DNA of 64,000 nucleotides from contig NZ_CP019788.1 in assembly GCF_002022665.1 (NCBI RefSeq), positions 868,001 to 932,000 of the forward strand. Reading direction: 5' to 3'. The stretch is from Bartonella sp. JB63. Lineage in GTDB: Bacteria > Pseudomonadota > Alphaproteobacteria > Rhizobiales > Rhizobiaceae. The notes beneath the pieces are model-generated. The model was not told where the DNA came from. It saw nothing but the letters and a program-made list of their open reading frames with translations, and did not search any database. Below, piece after piece: positions 1-9,939 of the stretch (its first letter is position 1; the number at the start of each line of letters is the position of its first letter). The position numbers and the translations under genes were made by a program.

Positions 1-272
1 ACGTGACCAGGGGTATCAATGATATTAAAGCGCCGCTTTCGACCATCGCGCCCTTCCCAAAAAGTAGTCGTTGCAGCAGATGTAATTGTAATACCACGCT
101 CCTGCTCCTGCTCCATCCAATCCATCGTAGAAGCACCATCATGCGTTTCGCCAATCTTGTGATTCTTACCAGTGTAGAATAAAATACGCTCAGTCATCGT
201 GGTTTTACCGGCATCAATATGCGCCATAATACCAAAATTACGATAGTCCTCAATTTTATATTCGCGAGCCAT
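1..272 (-). CDS. fusA: Elongation factor G, N-terminal part (cut by window edge)
   Basis: GTPase that drives ribosomal translocation. The 90 visible codons begin [20 protein letters not shown]. They contain the G1 loop AHIDAGKTT (residues 17-25), the switch I segment ending RGITI and the G3 motif DTPGH near the window edge. The ATG at 272 lies 33 bases after the rpsG stop, as expected in the str operon (rpsL-rpsG-fusA). The rest of the gene lies outside the window. Identification is secure from the motifs and context. Confidence 0.97.
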
Positions 273-304
273 TCTTTTTGCCTTAGATTTTTTCTAAATA
301 CACC

Positions 305-775
305 TTACCAGCGATAATGAGAAAACGCACGATTAGCCTCGGCCATACGATGAACATCTTCGCGCTTTTTTACTGCAGAACCACGATTATTAGCAGCATC
401 AACCAACTCACCAGAAAGGCGATTAATCATTGTTGTTTCATTTCGCCCACGTGCTGCTGCAATCAACCAACGAATAGCTAGAGCCTGGCGACGATCAGGA
501 CGGACATCAATTGGAACCTGATAAGTTGCCCCCCCAACACGACGCGAACGAACTTCAATATGTGGAGCCACATTTTCCAACGCTTGATGAAACAAAGCAA
601 CAGGATTTGTCTTAGCCTTACTCTCAATAGAATCAAGCGCACCATAAACAATACGCTCAGCTACTGACTTTTTACCATCAAACATAATGGCATTCATAAA
701 TTTCGCAATAACCAAATCACCGTATTTAGGATCTGGATTAATTTCACGTTTTTCTGCTCTGTGGCGACGGGACAT
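305..775 (-). CDS. rpsG: 30S ribosomal protein S7
   Basis: Primary 16S rRNA binding protein that organises the head of the small subunit and contacts tRNA at the E site. At 156 aa it has the usual length. It opens [20 protein letters not shown] and carries the conserved [20 protein letters not shown] stretch in the middle. It sits between rpsL and fusA in the str operon order, with 17 bases separating it from the rpsL stop, so co-transcription is likely. Nothing odd is seen. Confidence 0.98.
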   Translation of the reverse strand: MSRRHRAEKREINPDPKYGDLVIAKFMNAIMFDGKKSVAERIVYGALDSIESKAKTNPVALFHQALENVAPHIEVRSRRVGGATYQVPIDVRPDRRQALAIRWLIAAARGRNETTMINRLSGELVDAANNRGSAVKKREDVHRMAEANRAFSHYRW

Positions 776-792
776 TGGCTTTGTCTCTCAAT

Positions 793-1164
793 TTATTTTG
801 GACGCTTTGCGCCATACTTAGAACGACGCTGTTTACGATTTTTGACACCCTGAGTATCAAGCAAACCACGAACAATGTGATATCGAACTCCGGGCAGATC
901 CTTTACACGACCACCACGAATCATCACAACAGAGTGCTCTTGAAGATTATGCCCCTCACCCGGAATATAACCAATCACCTCAAACCCATTCGTCAAACGA
1001 ACTTTAGCAACTTTACGAAGAGCAGAATTGGGCTTCTTCGGTGTCGTTGTATATACACGCGTACAAACACCACGTTTTTGGGGATTCTCTTGAAGAGCAG
1101 GAACCTTATTGCGTTTAACTGGCACTACTCGTGGCTTTCTAATCAACTGATTTACGGTAGGCAT
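793..1164 (-). CDS. rpsL: 30S ribosomal protein S12
   Basis: Decoding-centre protein of the small subunit, first gene of the str operon. I start it at the ATG at 1164 (123 aa, beginning [12 protein letters not shown]), preceded by an AGAGGAAGG-type ribosome binding site. An in-frame start seven codons upstream would add non-conserved residues. The conserved [15 protein letters not shown] and [20 protein letters not shown] segments are present. The lysines at the streptomycin-resistance sites appear to be the ancestral ones (the TPKKPNSA context). Confidence 0.97.
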   Translation of the reverse strand: MPTVNQLIRKPRVVPVKRNKVPALQENPQKRGVCTRVYTTTPKKPNSALRKVAKVRLTNGFEVIGYIPGEGHNLQEHSVVMIRGGRVKDLPGVRYHIVRGLLDTQGVKNRKQRRSKYGAKRPK

Positions 1165-1634
1165 ACAACCTTCCTCTTTAAACAATCTGCATTCGTCGTA
1201 CCCACTTGGGCTTCTATTATCACAAATCTACTCCGATAAAACTCAGAATAAATACATAGTTCATAATACAAAATCGGGCACGACTGTATAAACAGTTTAC
1301 CCGACTACCAGCATAGGAGGCATTTGCCTCTTGCATTAGCACTAGCATTTGCTTTTAGATCTTACAAATTTTCCTTAAGATGAACCTAAAATCATCCTAA
1401 TCCTTAATCACTTTCATACCGATCATGATAGTTTCTAATAGCGGGAACACATACGTTCGTCAAGTACCAAACATCAGAAAAATTTGTAAAAGTAAAAATT
1501 CAATAAGCAAAAAAGCTAATACACAAAATAATAAGCTCACACAACAAAATGTGCTATAATATATTGGGGGTAATTGCATAATACTTAACAGAACGACTTG
1601 CTAATCACACACCTGATACTTAAAATTAAACAGT
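1165..1634. other. Divergent intergenic region between rpsL and xthA
   Basis: About 470 bases separate the leftward str operon from rightward xthA. The stretch must hold the str promoter and the xthA promoter. I see a short GAGGC-ATTT-GCCTC hairpin at 1317-1330, too weak to call a terminator, and no open frame resembling a protein. Confidence 0.5.
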
Positions 1635-2417
1635 ATGAAAATAGCAACATGGAATATAGCCGGTATAAAAGCGCGACATGAAACGTTATGTAAATGGCTA
1701 AAACAGTATCAACCTGATATAGTTTGCTTGCAAGAGATTAAAAGTGTTGATGAGAATTTCCCGCGTGATACAATTGAAAGTTTAGGCTACCATATAGAAA
1801 CACATGGACAAAAAAGCTTTAATGGTGTTGCAATTCTCTCTAAAAAAGTACCCGATGAAATTATTCGTCGATTACCAGGTGATAATAATGATAAGCAAGC
1901 ACGTTATATTGAAACTGTTTATTCAACAAATAAAGGGAGTATTCGTGTTGCTTCTCTCTATCTTCCAAATGGCAATCCTATTAATAACGAAAAATACCTT
2001 TATAAAATGGAATGGATGAAGAGATTGTATACACATGCAAAAGCATTACTTGCATATGAAGAACCTCTAATCCTCGCGGGTGACTATAATGTCATTCCGA
2101 CCCTATTAGATGCAAAAAACCCCCAAGAATGGAGCAATGATGCTTTATTTCTTCCTCAAACAAGGCAAATATTTCAATGTATTTCTCATTTAGGTTTCTA
2201 TGACGCTATACGGAGTGTTACAGACACCCCATCGTTTAGTTTTTGGGATTTTCAAGCTGGTGCATGGAAAAAAAATAATGGTATACGTATTGACCATTTA
2301 TTATTATCGCCAGAAGCTACAGATCAATTGATTTGTGCGTACTGTCAAACAGAAGTAAGAGGATATCAAAAACCATCAGACCACATTCCCATTTGGATCG
2401 AACTCAACTGTAATTAA
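1635..2417 (+). CDS. xthA: Exodeoxyribonuclease III (AP endonuclease family)
   Basis: Mg-dependent exonuclease III/AP endonuclease that repairs abasic sites and removes 3'-blocking groups. The 260-residue chain covers the whole endonuclease/exonuclease/phosphatase fold. Visible active-site positions are N7 (ATWNIAGIKAR), E34 (LQEIK), D150 and N152 (LAGDYNV), D220 (RIDHLL) and the D249-H250 pair (PSDHIPIW). Length matches E. coli XthA. It is a single gene, divergent from the str operon and 131 bases before the ABC operon. Confidence 0.95.
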   Translation: MKIATWNIAGIKARHETLCKWLKQYQPDIVCLQEIKSVDENFPRDTIESLGYHIETHGQKSFNGVAILSKKVPDEIIRRLPGDNNDKQARYIETVYSTNKGSIRVASLYLPNGNPINNEKYLYKMEWMKRLYTHAKALLAYEEPLILAGDYNVIPTLLDAKNPQEWSNDALFLPQTRQIFQCISHLGFYDAIRSVTDTPSFSFWDFQAGAWKKNNGIRIDHLLLSPEATDQLICAYCQTEVRGYQKPSDHIPIWIELNCN

Positions 2418-2548
2418 TGAAATATAATTTTTGTTTTATAGGATATATAAAAAATCCCACTTAAAATAATAAATATGCTACATCACATATCGAAATATAT
2501 CCTGAATATAGCAAAAAAATAAAGAATTATAAAAAATGGAGGAAATTA

Positions 2549-3454
2549 ATGAGAAAATCACTTTTAATATTTATTGCAGCAATTTCTATGGGGTTAACGG
2601 GTATTACTTATGCTACAAACGATACACTTGAGAAAATAAAAAAAACAAAAGAAATCACTTTAGGTGTTCGCGAATCATCAGGTCTAGCTTACGCACTTGG
2701 TAATGGTAAATATACAGGATTCCACACAGAAATGGCGGAACGTATTATTGATGATATTTCAAAAAAAATTGGTACACCAATCAAAATTAATTATCTTCCC
2801 ATTACATCACAAAATCGAATCCCTTTACTAAAAAATGGTACTTATGATTTTGAATGTGGATCTACAACAAATGATTCTGCTCGCAATAAAGAAGCTGCAT
2901 TTGCATATACCACTTATGTTGAATCGGTTAAAATCGTTGTAAAGAAAAATTCTGGCATTAAATCTATTGACGATTTAAATGGCAAAACAGTCGCAACAAC
3001 CACTGGAACGACAGCTGTACAGCTCATCCGTAAAAATAAACGTAAAAAAAACATTCATTTTAAAGTCGTGAATGGTAAAGACCATGGAGATAGTTTCCTA
3101 TTACTAGAATCTGGTCGAGCTGATGCATTTGTCATGGATACATCGATTCTCTCTGCAAATATCGCTAAATCAAAAAGTCCATCCGATTATGTAATTCTTG
3201 ATACTACACTTTCTGTTGAACCCATCGCTTGTATGCTCCGTCTAAATGATAAAAACTTCGAACAGATCATTAACGAAAGTATCGTACGCCAAATCAGTGA
3301 TGCATCACTCAAAAAACTTTATAATAAATGGTTCATGGAACCAATTCCCCCTACAAATACTATCATCAATCTTCCTCTATCTAAAGAAACTCAATATGCT
3401 TGGGAACACCCAAATAATAAACCACGGGAAGATTATATAGAAAACAAGCTATAA
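2549..3454 (+). CDS. gltI: Glutamate/aspartate-type ABC transporter, periplasmic binding protein
   Basis: Solute-binding protein of family 3 that captures an acidic or polar amino acid in the periplasm for the GltJKL permease. The signal peptide covers about residues 1-22, with cleavage after TYA. The mature part starts TNDTLEKIKKTKEITLGVRE, typical of GltI/AatJ, and has the GKTVATTTGTTAVQLIR hinge segment. It is the first gene of a four-gene operon with an AGGAAAT-type ribosome binding site (TGGAGGAAATTA before the ATG). Substrate is inferred from resemblance to GltI; glutamine or another amino acid is not excluded. Confidence 0.88.
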   Translation: MRKSLLIFIAAISMGLTGITYATNDTLEKIKKTKEITLGVRESSGLAYALGNGKYTGFHTEMAERIIDDISKKIGTPIKINYLPITSQNRIPLLKNGTYDFECGSTTNDSARNKEAAFAYTTYVESVKIVVKKNSGIKSIDDLNGKTVATTTGTTAVQLIRKNKRKKNIHFKVVNGKDHGDSFLLLESGRADAFVMDTSILSANIAKSKSPSDYVILDTTLSVEPIACMLRLNDKNFEQIINESIVRQISDASLKKLYNKWFMEPIPPTNTIINLPLSKETQYAWEHPNNKPREDYIENKL

Positions 3455-3570
3455 AATCATTATAAATTGAGTATAGTCATATTCTAAATTTTTCAATACA
3501 CTTAGCATATATCAATATGGCTGATTTATTTTATTTGCTTAGCAGCTGATTAACTTGAGGAAAATCATTA

Positions 3571-4323
3571 ATGGACTTCTCGTTCCTTTGCACAGATGAT
3601 CTTAATCATACACTGGTAGCTGGATGTTTCGGAACTCCTGGCATAAGTCATACCTATTTGGATACACTCATCGATGGTTTTAAAAATACAGCCATATTAT
3701 CTATCTATTCATTGATATTGGCTGTATTTGTTGGTGTTATTATAGGAACGATACGTACCCTACCCAAGACGTCTATTACCAATAGCTTCCTGCGTGCTAT
3801 TGGTGCTTTCTGGGTAGAAACTATGCGTAATATTCCTTTGCTTGTACAAGTATTTTTATGGTACTTTGTCGTGCCTAAAATTTATCCACCCGCAATGAAT
3901 TTTCCATCCATTTTATTAATAACCTGTGCTTTAGGTTTTTTTACATCTGCACGTATCGCAGAGCAAATTCGCTCTGGTATTGAATCTATTCCTTCTGGAC
4001 AGCGTTATGCTGCTATGGCAATGGGATTTAATACTTATCAAAGTTATCGTTACATCATACTACCGCGTGCTATTCGTACAATCATGCCTCCACTCACTTC
4101 AGAAGCAATGGGAATTGTGAAAAATTCATCTATAGCATTCGCTGTTTCTATTAATGAGCTAATGCAATTTCAATATCAAACGATTGAAGAAGTAAGTCAT
4201 GTTTATGAAAATTATCTTCTTGTTACAATCCTTTATATTGTCATATCCCTATTTATATTTGTCATCATGACAATAATTGAGAAAATAATTAAAATTCCCT
4301 GTTTTCAAACAAAGGGGCATTAA
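3571..4323 (+). CDS. gltJ: Amino-acid ABC transporter permease (GltJ-type)
   Basis: Inner-membrane permease subunit of a polar amino-acid transporter. The 250 residues include several hydrophobic helices. A classical EAA loop near residues 130-175 (RIAEQIRSGIESIPSGQRYA, then LPRAIRTIMPP) contacts the ATPase. It follows the binding-protein gene after 116 bases and is nearly joined to gltK (2 bases between). The long N-terminal segment before the first helix (DFSFLCTDDLNHTLVAG) is normal for GltJ. It presumably pairs with GltK as a heterodimer. Confidence 0.9.
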   Translation: MDFSFLCTDDLNHTLVAGCFGTPGISHTYLDTLIDGFKNTAILSIYSLILAVFVGVIIGTIRTLPKTSITNSFLRAIGAFWVETMRNIPLLVQVFLWYFVVPKIYPPAMNFPSILLITCALGFFTSARIAEQIRSGIESIPSGQRYAAMAMGFNTYQSYRYIILPRAIRTIMPPLTSEAMGIVKNSSIAFAVSINELMQFQYQTIEEVSHVYENYLLVTILYIVISLFIFVIMTIIEKIIKIPCFQTKGH

Positions 4324-4325
4324 AT

Positions 4326-5033
4326 ATGATAATAGAATTTATAAACTCCTATTCTCCTTTTAATTTTTCAGAATTTGATTTTTCGTTTTTTACTTTTGAT
4401 ATATTCTGTTCTTATATTTTATCAGGTTTGCTTTTTAGCGTTTTTCTAACGATTGTTACAACGGTATTTGGTCTCATCTTCGGCATATTATTAGCAATGA
4501 TGCGTCTTTCTTCTGTTAAACTGATTTCTACACTTGCTATAATTTACATTACTGCCATGCGATCAATACCGCTTGTAATGGTTATTTTATGGTTTTTTGT
4601 GCTTCTGCCTTTCATAACAGGTACATCAATCGGTGCTAATAAATCAGCATTAATTACTTTTACTGCATTTGAAGCTGCTTATTTTGCCGAAATTATGCGC
4701 GCTGGTATACTTTCAATCTCGCAAGGACAAAAACAGGCAGGTCAAGCTCTTGGAATGACTTATTGGCAAAATATGCGCATTGTGATTCTTCCCCAAGCTT
4801 TTAGAAATATGCTACCGGTCTTTTTAACACAAATTATTATCCTGTTTCAGGATACAACACTTGTTTATGCAATCAGTGGCAATAGCCTTTTAAATGGCTT
4901 TGATATTGTTTCCAACAATTTCGGTGTAAAGCAAGAAGCTTATATTTTAGCTGCAATTTTCTATTTTGTTATCTGCTTTACATTATCGCAGATAGTTTTA
5001 CTTCTGCACAAGAAAATATCCATTATTCGCTAA
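4326..5033 (+). CDS. gltK: Amino-acid ABC transporter permease (GltK-type)
   Basis: Second permease subunit of the same importer, 235 aa. It shows repeated hydrophobic helices and an EAA-type loop ([20 protein letters not shown] followed by [12 protein letters not shown]). That loop couples to the GltL ATPase. It starts 2 bases after gltJ and ends 10 bases before gltL, so the four genes form one operon. The permease fold looks intact. Confidence 0.9.
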   Translation: MIIEFINSYSPFNFSEFDFSFFTFDIFCSYILSGLLFSVFLTIVTTVFGLIFGILLAMMRLSSVKLISTLAIIYITAMRSIPLVMVILWFFVLLPFITGTSIGANKSALITFTAFEAAYFAEIMRAGILSISQGQKQAGQALGMTYWQNMRIVILPQAFRNMLPVFLTQIIILFQDTTLVYAISGNSLLNGFDIVSNNFGVKQEAYILAAIFYFVICFTLSQIVLLLHKKISIIR

Positions 5034-5043
5034 CAAGGGGGAA

Positions 5044-5793
5044 ATGATGTCTACTCATATGATCGAAATGAAAAATGTTTCTAATTGGTATGGCGAAGTT
5101 AACATTCTTAAAAACTGTACAACCAATATCAATAAAGGAGAAGTGGTTGTAGTTTGTGGACCTTCAGGATCAGGTAAATCAACCCTCATAAAAACTATTA
5201 ACGCTCTAGTACCATTTCAAAAAGGTGAAATTTGGATTGATGGTATACCAGTTCATTCAAAACAAACCAATTTATCCAAATTGCGTAGCCATGTAGGAAT
5301 GGTATTTCAACATTTCGAGCTTTTTCCACATTTATCCGTCATGGAAAATTTAACTATTGCACAAATTAAAGTTTTAAAACGTAGTAAAAAAGAAGCGCTT
5401 GAGCATGGCTTATTATATCTTGAACGCGTTGGACTCATAGAACACAAAGATAAATATCCTGGTCAGCTTTCCGGAGGACAACAGCAGCGTGTTGCTATTG
5501 CACGTTCTTTAACTATGGATCCACTTGTTATGCTCTTTGATGAACCAACTTCTGCTTTAGATCCAGAAATGGTGGGTGAAGTGTTAGACGTCATGATAGG
5601 CTTAGCAGAAGAAGGTATGACAATGATTTGTGTTACTCATGAAATGAGCTTCGCTCAAAAAGTATCAAAGCGTGTAATCTTTATGGATAAAGGAATGATT
5701 CTCGAAGACTGTTCGTCTGAAGAATTTTTCTCTGATCCACAAGCTAGAACGCCAAGAGCCCAAGAATTTTTATCAAAAATACTTAACCATTAA
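5044..5793 (+). CDS. gltL: Amino-acid ABC transporter ATP-binding protein (GltL-type)
   Basis: Cytoplasmic ATPase powering the GltIJK importer. Residues 39-47 are the Walker A loop GPSGSGKST, 143-147 the LSGGQ signature, and 165-169 the Walker B segment LFDEP. The switch histidine follows in CVTHEM. The 249-aa length is typical for this PAAT family ATPase. An AAGGGGGAAA ribosome binding site precedes adjacent ATG codons; I use the first. It is the last gene of the operon and a hairpin follows 59 bases after its stop. Confidence 0.94.
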   Translation: MMSTHMIEMKNVSNWYGEVNILKNCTTNINKGEVVVVCGPSGSGKSTLIKTINALVPFQKGEIWIDGIPVHSKQTNLSKLRSHVGMVFQHFELFPHLSVMENLTIAQIKVLKRSKKEALEHGLLYLERVGLIEHKDKYPGQLSGGQQQRVAIARSLTMDPLVMLFDEPTSALDPEMVGEVLDVMIGLAEEGMTMICVTHEMSFAQKVSKRVIFMDKGMILEDCSSEEFFSDPQARTPRAQEFLSKILNH

Positions 5794-5851
5794 TCATTAC
5801 ATTGTAATGCAGATTATACATAAACTAAATTTTTTAACTAGGCTGTTTTAA

Positions 5852-5883
5852 GAATTGTTATTTTTGAATAAAATTAACAATTC
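5852..5883 (+). terminator. Hairpin downstream of gltL, possible terminator
   Basis: GAATTGTTA at 5852-5860 is complementary to TAACAATTC at 5875-5883, giving a 9-bp stem with a 14-base AT-rich loop, placed 59 bases past the gltL stop. No long T tract follows, so termination is an inference from position. The rest of the 456-base gap to valS shows no gene. Confidence 0.4.
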
Positions 5884-6147
5884 ATGATGCTATTATATAT
5901 TATATTTATCTAAAAGTAACACAAATTAATTCCTAAATCGACAAATCCAATATCGACCTTACGCATTAACTATTTAATAAACTAAACAATATCACTCTAT
6001 ATACAAGTTTTCTCCTTAAATATTATCTTTCCAAGAATGATGTAAGCAGAAAGATTGATTTTTTCAATTAAAAATTGAAACTATCACACCTCTGGTACAA
6101 GGTTTTTTTCTTCAATAATGTCGAGATATTTACTAATTTATGAGGTC

Positions 6148-6170
6148 TCACTTAATCATAAATTAAGTGA
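6148..6170. repeat. Perfect 9-bp inverted repeat between gltL and valS
   Basis: TCACTTAAT (6148-6156), loop CATAA, ATTAAGTGA (6162-6170). It lies between the convergent gltL and valS genes, about 80 bases past the valS stop on the minus strand. It could be a terminator hairpin for valS or a protein-binding palindrome; the lack of a strong U tract leaves this open. Confidence 0.45.
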
Positions 6171-6249
6171 CAGACGTAAATCATGACGTATCAAAAAGTT
6201 ATCTCAAAATATTTTTTAACCTTCATAAAAAATAGACATAAAATTTGAA

Positions 6250-8973
6250 TTAAGTTAGCCGCTCTAAAGCAATAGACACTTTCTTTTTTGCGTCATATAA
6301 CTCTGTAATTCTTTTATGTTCAATCTCAATAACTTCTTGTTTTGCATTTGCTATAAACTTCGGATTATTTAATTTAATTGATATTTTCTCAATATCTTGC
6401 TCAATTTTACTTATATCCTTTTTCAAACGAATGCGTTCAGCATCTAAATTAATCAACTGCCCCAGTGGTAAACAAAAAATTGCCTCTCCCAAAATTATCT
6501 GGGCTGATATATCAGGAACCTGATCAGAAAAACCGATCTCTCCGATACGTGCTAATCTTTTAAGAATAGCCTCATAACGGTGTACACGCTCTTGAATTAC
6601 CTGCCCCGCTTCTAAGATTACAAGAGGTGCCAATGCACCTGCTGGAACATTCATTTCAGCTCGCACAGAACGAATACTACTAACTACATCAATAATCCAA
6701 CTAATATCATTTGCAGCTTCTTCATCTTTAAATGTCACCTGTGGCCATTGCATCAATGCTAACATATTCTGACGCTTCATGTCTTGCGTTGCTGTAAGAG
6801 ACCATAACTCCTCTGTTACATGAGGCATAAAAGGATGGAGAAGTTTATAAACTTCATCAAGGACCCAAGCTATACATGCTTGTGCTTCTTTTTTAGAATC
6901 TTCATCCGAACCTTGAAACACAGGTTTAAGAAGTTCAAGATACCAATCGCATAATGCATTCCAAATGAACCGATATAGTGCGTGAGCAGCATCATTAAAT
7001 CTATAGTTTTCAATACCATTGGTAACTGCTGAAACAGTGTTGGATAATTCAGTTAAAATCCAACGGTTAAGTGCAAGTTTCGTTTTTTCTGGTTTAAAAG
7101 ACAAATCATGCCTAACACCATTCATTTCTGCAAATCGAGTGGCATTCCACAATTTCGTAATAAAATTACGATAGCCTGCAACACGGGAAGGATCAAGTTT
7201 TACATCACGACCTTGCGCCGCCATAATAGCTAATGTAAAACGTAATGCATCTGCACTATATTGATCAATGAGTTCCAACGGATCAACAATATTTCCCTTC
7301 GATTTTGACATCTTCGCACCATTCTGATCCCGCACAAGAGCATGTACATAAACAATTGGGAAAGGTACTTCTCTCATAAAGTGTATACCCATCATCATCA
7401 TACGAGCGATCCAGAAAAATATAATATCAAATCCCGTGACCGATAGAGATGTTGGATAAAAAGCCGTTAACTCAATCGTTTTATCAGGCCAACCCAGCGT
7501 TGAAAAAGGCCAAAGAGCAGATGAAAACCAAGTATCTAAAACATCCTGATCACGTGTTAACTGAACTGTTTTACCATAATAAGATAAAGCCGAATCTAAA
7601 GCCTCTTTTTCACTTTTTTCAACAAAAATCATACCATCAGGGCCATACCAAGCAGGTATCTGATGTCCCCACCATAATTGCCGAGAAATACACCAAGGCT
7701 GAATATTCTGCATCCAATTGAAATAAGTTTTCTCCCAACTAGATGGAATAAATTTCGTTTTTCCTTGGCGAACAGCTTCTATCGCTGGCTTTGCTAATTC
7801 TGCAGCATTGACGTACCACTGATCTGTTAAAAGGGGCTCAATGGGCACTCCACTTCGATCACCATGAGGAACAGCATGAAGGTAATCATTAACAGTTACA
7901 CAATATCCTCTCTCTTCCATCCAAGAAACAATTCGATTTCGTGCAACAAAACGATCAACTTTATCTAAATGCTCTACTAACTTTTTCAATTCATCAGATA
8001 AAACTAAACCATCAAAAAACGCCTCATTATCAAGCAAAAAAATCTCAGCCTTTTGAGTGAAAATATTAACTAAGCGTAAATTGTGCCGCTGACCTACTTC
8101 AAAATCATTAAAATCATGTGCTGGTGTGATTTTTACAGCACCACTCCCCTCTTCAGGATTAGCATAAGAATCACCAACAATTAACAACTTTCGACCAACG
8201 AGTGGTAAAATAGCATTTTTCCCTATGAGATCTCTATAACGATCATCTTCAGGATTAACCGCAATACCGGTATCCCCAAGCATTGTTTCAGGACGTGTTG
8301 TTGCAACTGTTATAAAAGTTGTAGAATCATTTGGATCAAAAACCTTCCCTTCAAGGGGATACCTAAAATGCCATAAATAACCTTTGATTTCTTTCAATTC
8401 AACTTCAAGATCCGAAATAGCCGTCAATAACTTTGGATCCCAATTGACTAAACGCTTATCCTTATATATTAACCCCTGCTTGTAAAGTGTAACAAAAACT
8501 TCAAGAACAGCCTGAGATAGACCCTCATCCATTGTGAACCGCTCACGCGACCAGTCACACGAAACACCAAGACGTTTGAGCTGATCAGTGATAATTCCAC
8601 CGGCTTCGTAACGCCATTTCCAAACGCGTTCAACAAACTTTTCCCTTCCCATTTCTTGACGCGCTGGTTCTTGATGTTCTGCAAGTTGGCGTTCAACAAC
8701 CATTTGTGTTGCAATTCCCGCATGATCCATACCTGGTTGCCATAGCACATTCTTGCCTCGCATCCGTTGAAAACGCACCATAATATCCTGAATTGTCGCA
8801 TTCAATGCATGCCCCATATGAAGCAAACCTGTAACATTCGGTGGTGGAAGCATAATGCAAAAAGATTCCGCATTTAACTTCACATCTATCTTTGCTTTAA
8901 AAGCTCCACACTTTTCCCATTCTTTGGCAATTCTTGGCTCTACAGAGGCAGCATCATAGTTTTTTTCTAGCAT
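6250..8973 (-). CDS. valS: Valyl-tRNA synthetase
   Basis: Class I synthetase that charges tRNA-Val and edits mischarged threonine. The 907-residue chain has the HIGH-type motif HMGH (52-55) after PPPNVTGLL. It has the editing (CP1) domain with TTRPETMLGDT near 225-235, and the KMSKS loop at 554-558. The C-terminus is a coiled-coil tRNA arm (KKDISKIEQDIEKISIKLN). Length fits alphaproteobacterial ValRS. It lies downstream of popZ and tolC on the same strand, an order common in Rhizobiales. Confidence 0.97.
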   Translation of the reverse strand: MLEKNYDAASVEPRIAKEWEKCGAFKAKIDVKLNAESFCIMLPPPNVTGLLHMGHALNATIQDIMVRFQRMRGKNVLWQPGMDHAGIATQMVVERQLAEHQEPARQEMGREKFVERVWKWRYEAGGIITDQLKRLGVSCDWSRERFTMDEGLSQAVLEVFVTLYKQGLIYKDKRLVNWDPKLLTAISDLEVELKEIKGYLWHFRYPLEGKVFDPNDSTTFITVATTRPETMLGDTGIAVNPEDDRYRDLIGKNAILPLVGRKLLIVGDSYANPEEGSGAVKITPAHDFNDFEVGQRHNLRLVNIFTQKAEIFLLDNEAFFDGLVLSDELKKLVEHLDKVDRFVARNRIVSWMEERGYCVTVNDYLHAVPHGDRSGVPIEPLLTDQWYVNAAELAKPAIEAVRQGKTKFIPSSWEKTYFNWMQNIQPWCISRQLWWGHQIPAWYGPDGMIFVEKSEKEALDSALSYYGKTVQLTRDQDVLDTWFSSALWPFSTLGWPDKTIELTAFYPTSLSVTGFDIIFFWIARMMMMGIHFMREVPFPIVYVHALVRDQNGAKMSKSKGNIVDPLELIDQYSADALRFTLAIMAAQGRDVKLDPSRVAGYRNFITKLWNATRFAEMNGVRHDLSFKPEKTKLALNRWILTELSNTVSAVTNGIENYRFNDAAHALYRFIWNALCDWYLELLKPVFQGSDEDSKKEAQACIAWVLDEVYKLLHPFMPHVTEELWSLTATQDMKRQNMLALMQWPQVTFKDEEAANDISWIIDVVSSIRSVRAEMNVPAGALAPLVILEAGQVIQERVHRYEAILKRLARIGEIGFSDQVPDISAQIILGEAIFCLPLGQLINLDAERIRLKKDISKIEQDIEKISIKLNNPKFIANAKQEVIEIEHKRITELYDAKKKVSIALERLT

Positions 8974-9129
8974 CTTATTCCACTTAATTCATAACATCGC
9001 TGAAAAACAACTTATGGTCAAAATACCTAACCACATTACACACAAAATATTATTCATCTAAAATAGCTTTGTAAAACTATACACGAACTATGATAATCAA
9101 TTAAATCGAGACTGCTAAAAATAATGAGT

Positions 9130-9684
9130 TTAAAAGCTCTTAGGTAAATTTTTAACGGTTTTGATAATCTCTTCACGTAGGATTTTTTCAAGTAAAATAG
9201 GCAACTGACACTGCAACCATTCTGCTATAGCTGGACGCAACACATCTCTTGCAACCTTTTCAGCAGAGGAAATAACATAAGGAGATAACTCTATACAATC
9301 AGAAGATGTATTTTTTTTCTGTGACATAAACGCCTCATCATATTGTTTTACTTTATGAATGGAATTATGCTCTTCAGAGAAAGGCTTCACCCTTCCCGTA
9401 TCAATATTATCTTCTAATTTTGTATCAGTTGTTAAAGAAGAAACTCTATCTTCAGCAGAAAAACCAATACGATCAGCTAAAGCCTTCATCGCATCATCGA
9501 CAGACAAAGCCCCATCATAAACACTTTCTAATGGTATTTTTGAACCCTTTGTAGAAGCATTTGCTGCAACGGATTCACTTGAAATATCATCAGACCGAAC
9601 TGAATTCTCCTCAATTATTTCACGGATAGATGTCAAAATCTCATCCATACTTGGCTCATGTAACGCATTTGAACTCTGTACCAT
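9130..9684 (-). CDS. popZ: PopZ-like polar organising protein (DUF2497)
   Basis: Small acidic protein, 184 aa, with the two-ended architecture of PopZ. An N-terminal helix (SMDEILTSIREIIEE, residues about 13-27) is followed by a low-complexity acidic middle. A C-terminal helical block comes last (AEWLQCQLPILLEKILREEI, about 155-175). In Caulobacter PopZ forms a polar matrix that anchors the chromosome origin and recruits cell-cycle proteins; the role here is inferred. It sits between tolC and valS, the arrangement in related genomes. Confidence 0.82.
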   Translation of the reverse strand: MVQSSNALHEPSMDEILTSIREIIEENSVRSDDISSESVAANASTKGSKIPLESVYDGALSVDDAMKALADRIGFSAEDRVSSLTTDTKLEDNIDTGRVKPFSEEHNSIHKVKQYDEAFMSQKKNTSSDCIELSPYVISSAEKVARDVLRPAIAEWLQCQLPILLEKILREEIIKTVKNLPKSF

Positions 9685-9939
9685 ACTTAAAAACCTCTCA
9701 AAAACGCAAAAACAAACTAAATTACTATAGAGAACTATAGCAAAAGGGTGATGAAATTAACACATCTCTTCGTCTTAAATATGATACTACACACAACTTT
9801 TTTCAAACATGATATAAAATGTTATTGAGTCAAAACATATTTCCAAATATCAATAATTAATTTACTATCTACTTGTTTATGAAAGCTAAAATCATCCTAG
9901 TGTGTTAGTGTGTAAAAATTACCAATCTATCATTGATCT

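Noticed and set aside
775-1239. Plus-strand frame of 154 codons
   Set aside because: It lies opposite rpsL, which is unmistakable; composition is that of an antisense shadow.
1317-1330. GAGGC/GCCTC hairpin as terminator or attenuator of the str operon
   Set aside because: Only 5 bp, no U tract, and on the upstream side of rpsL.
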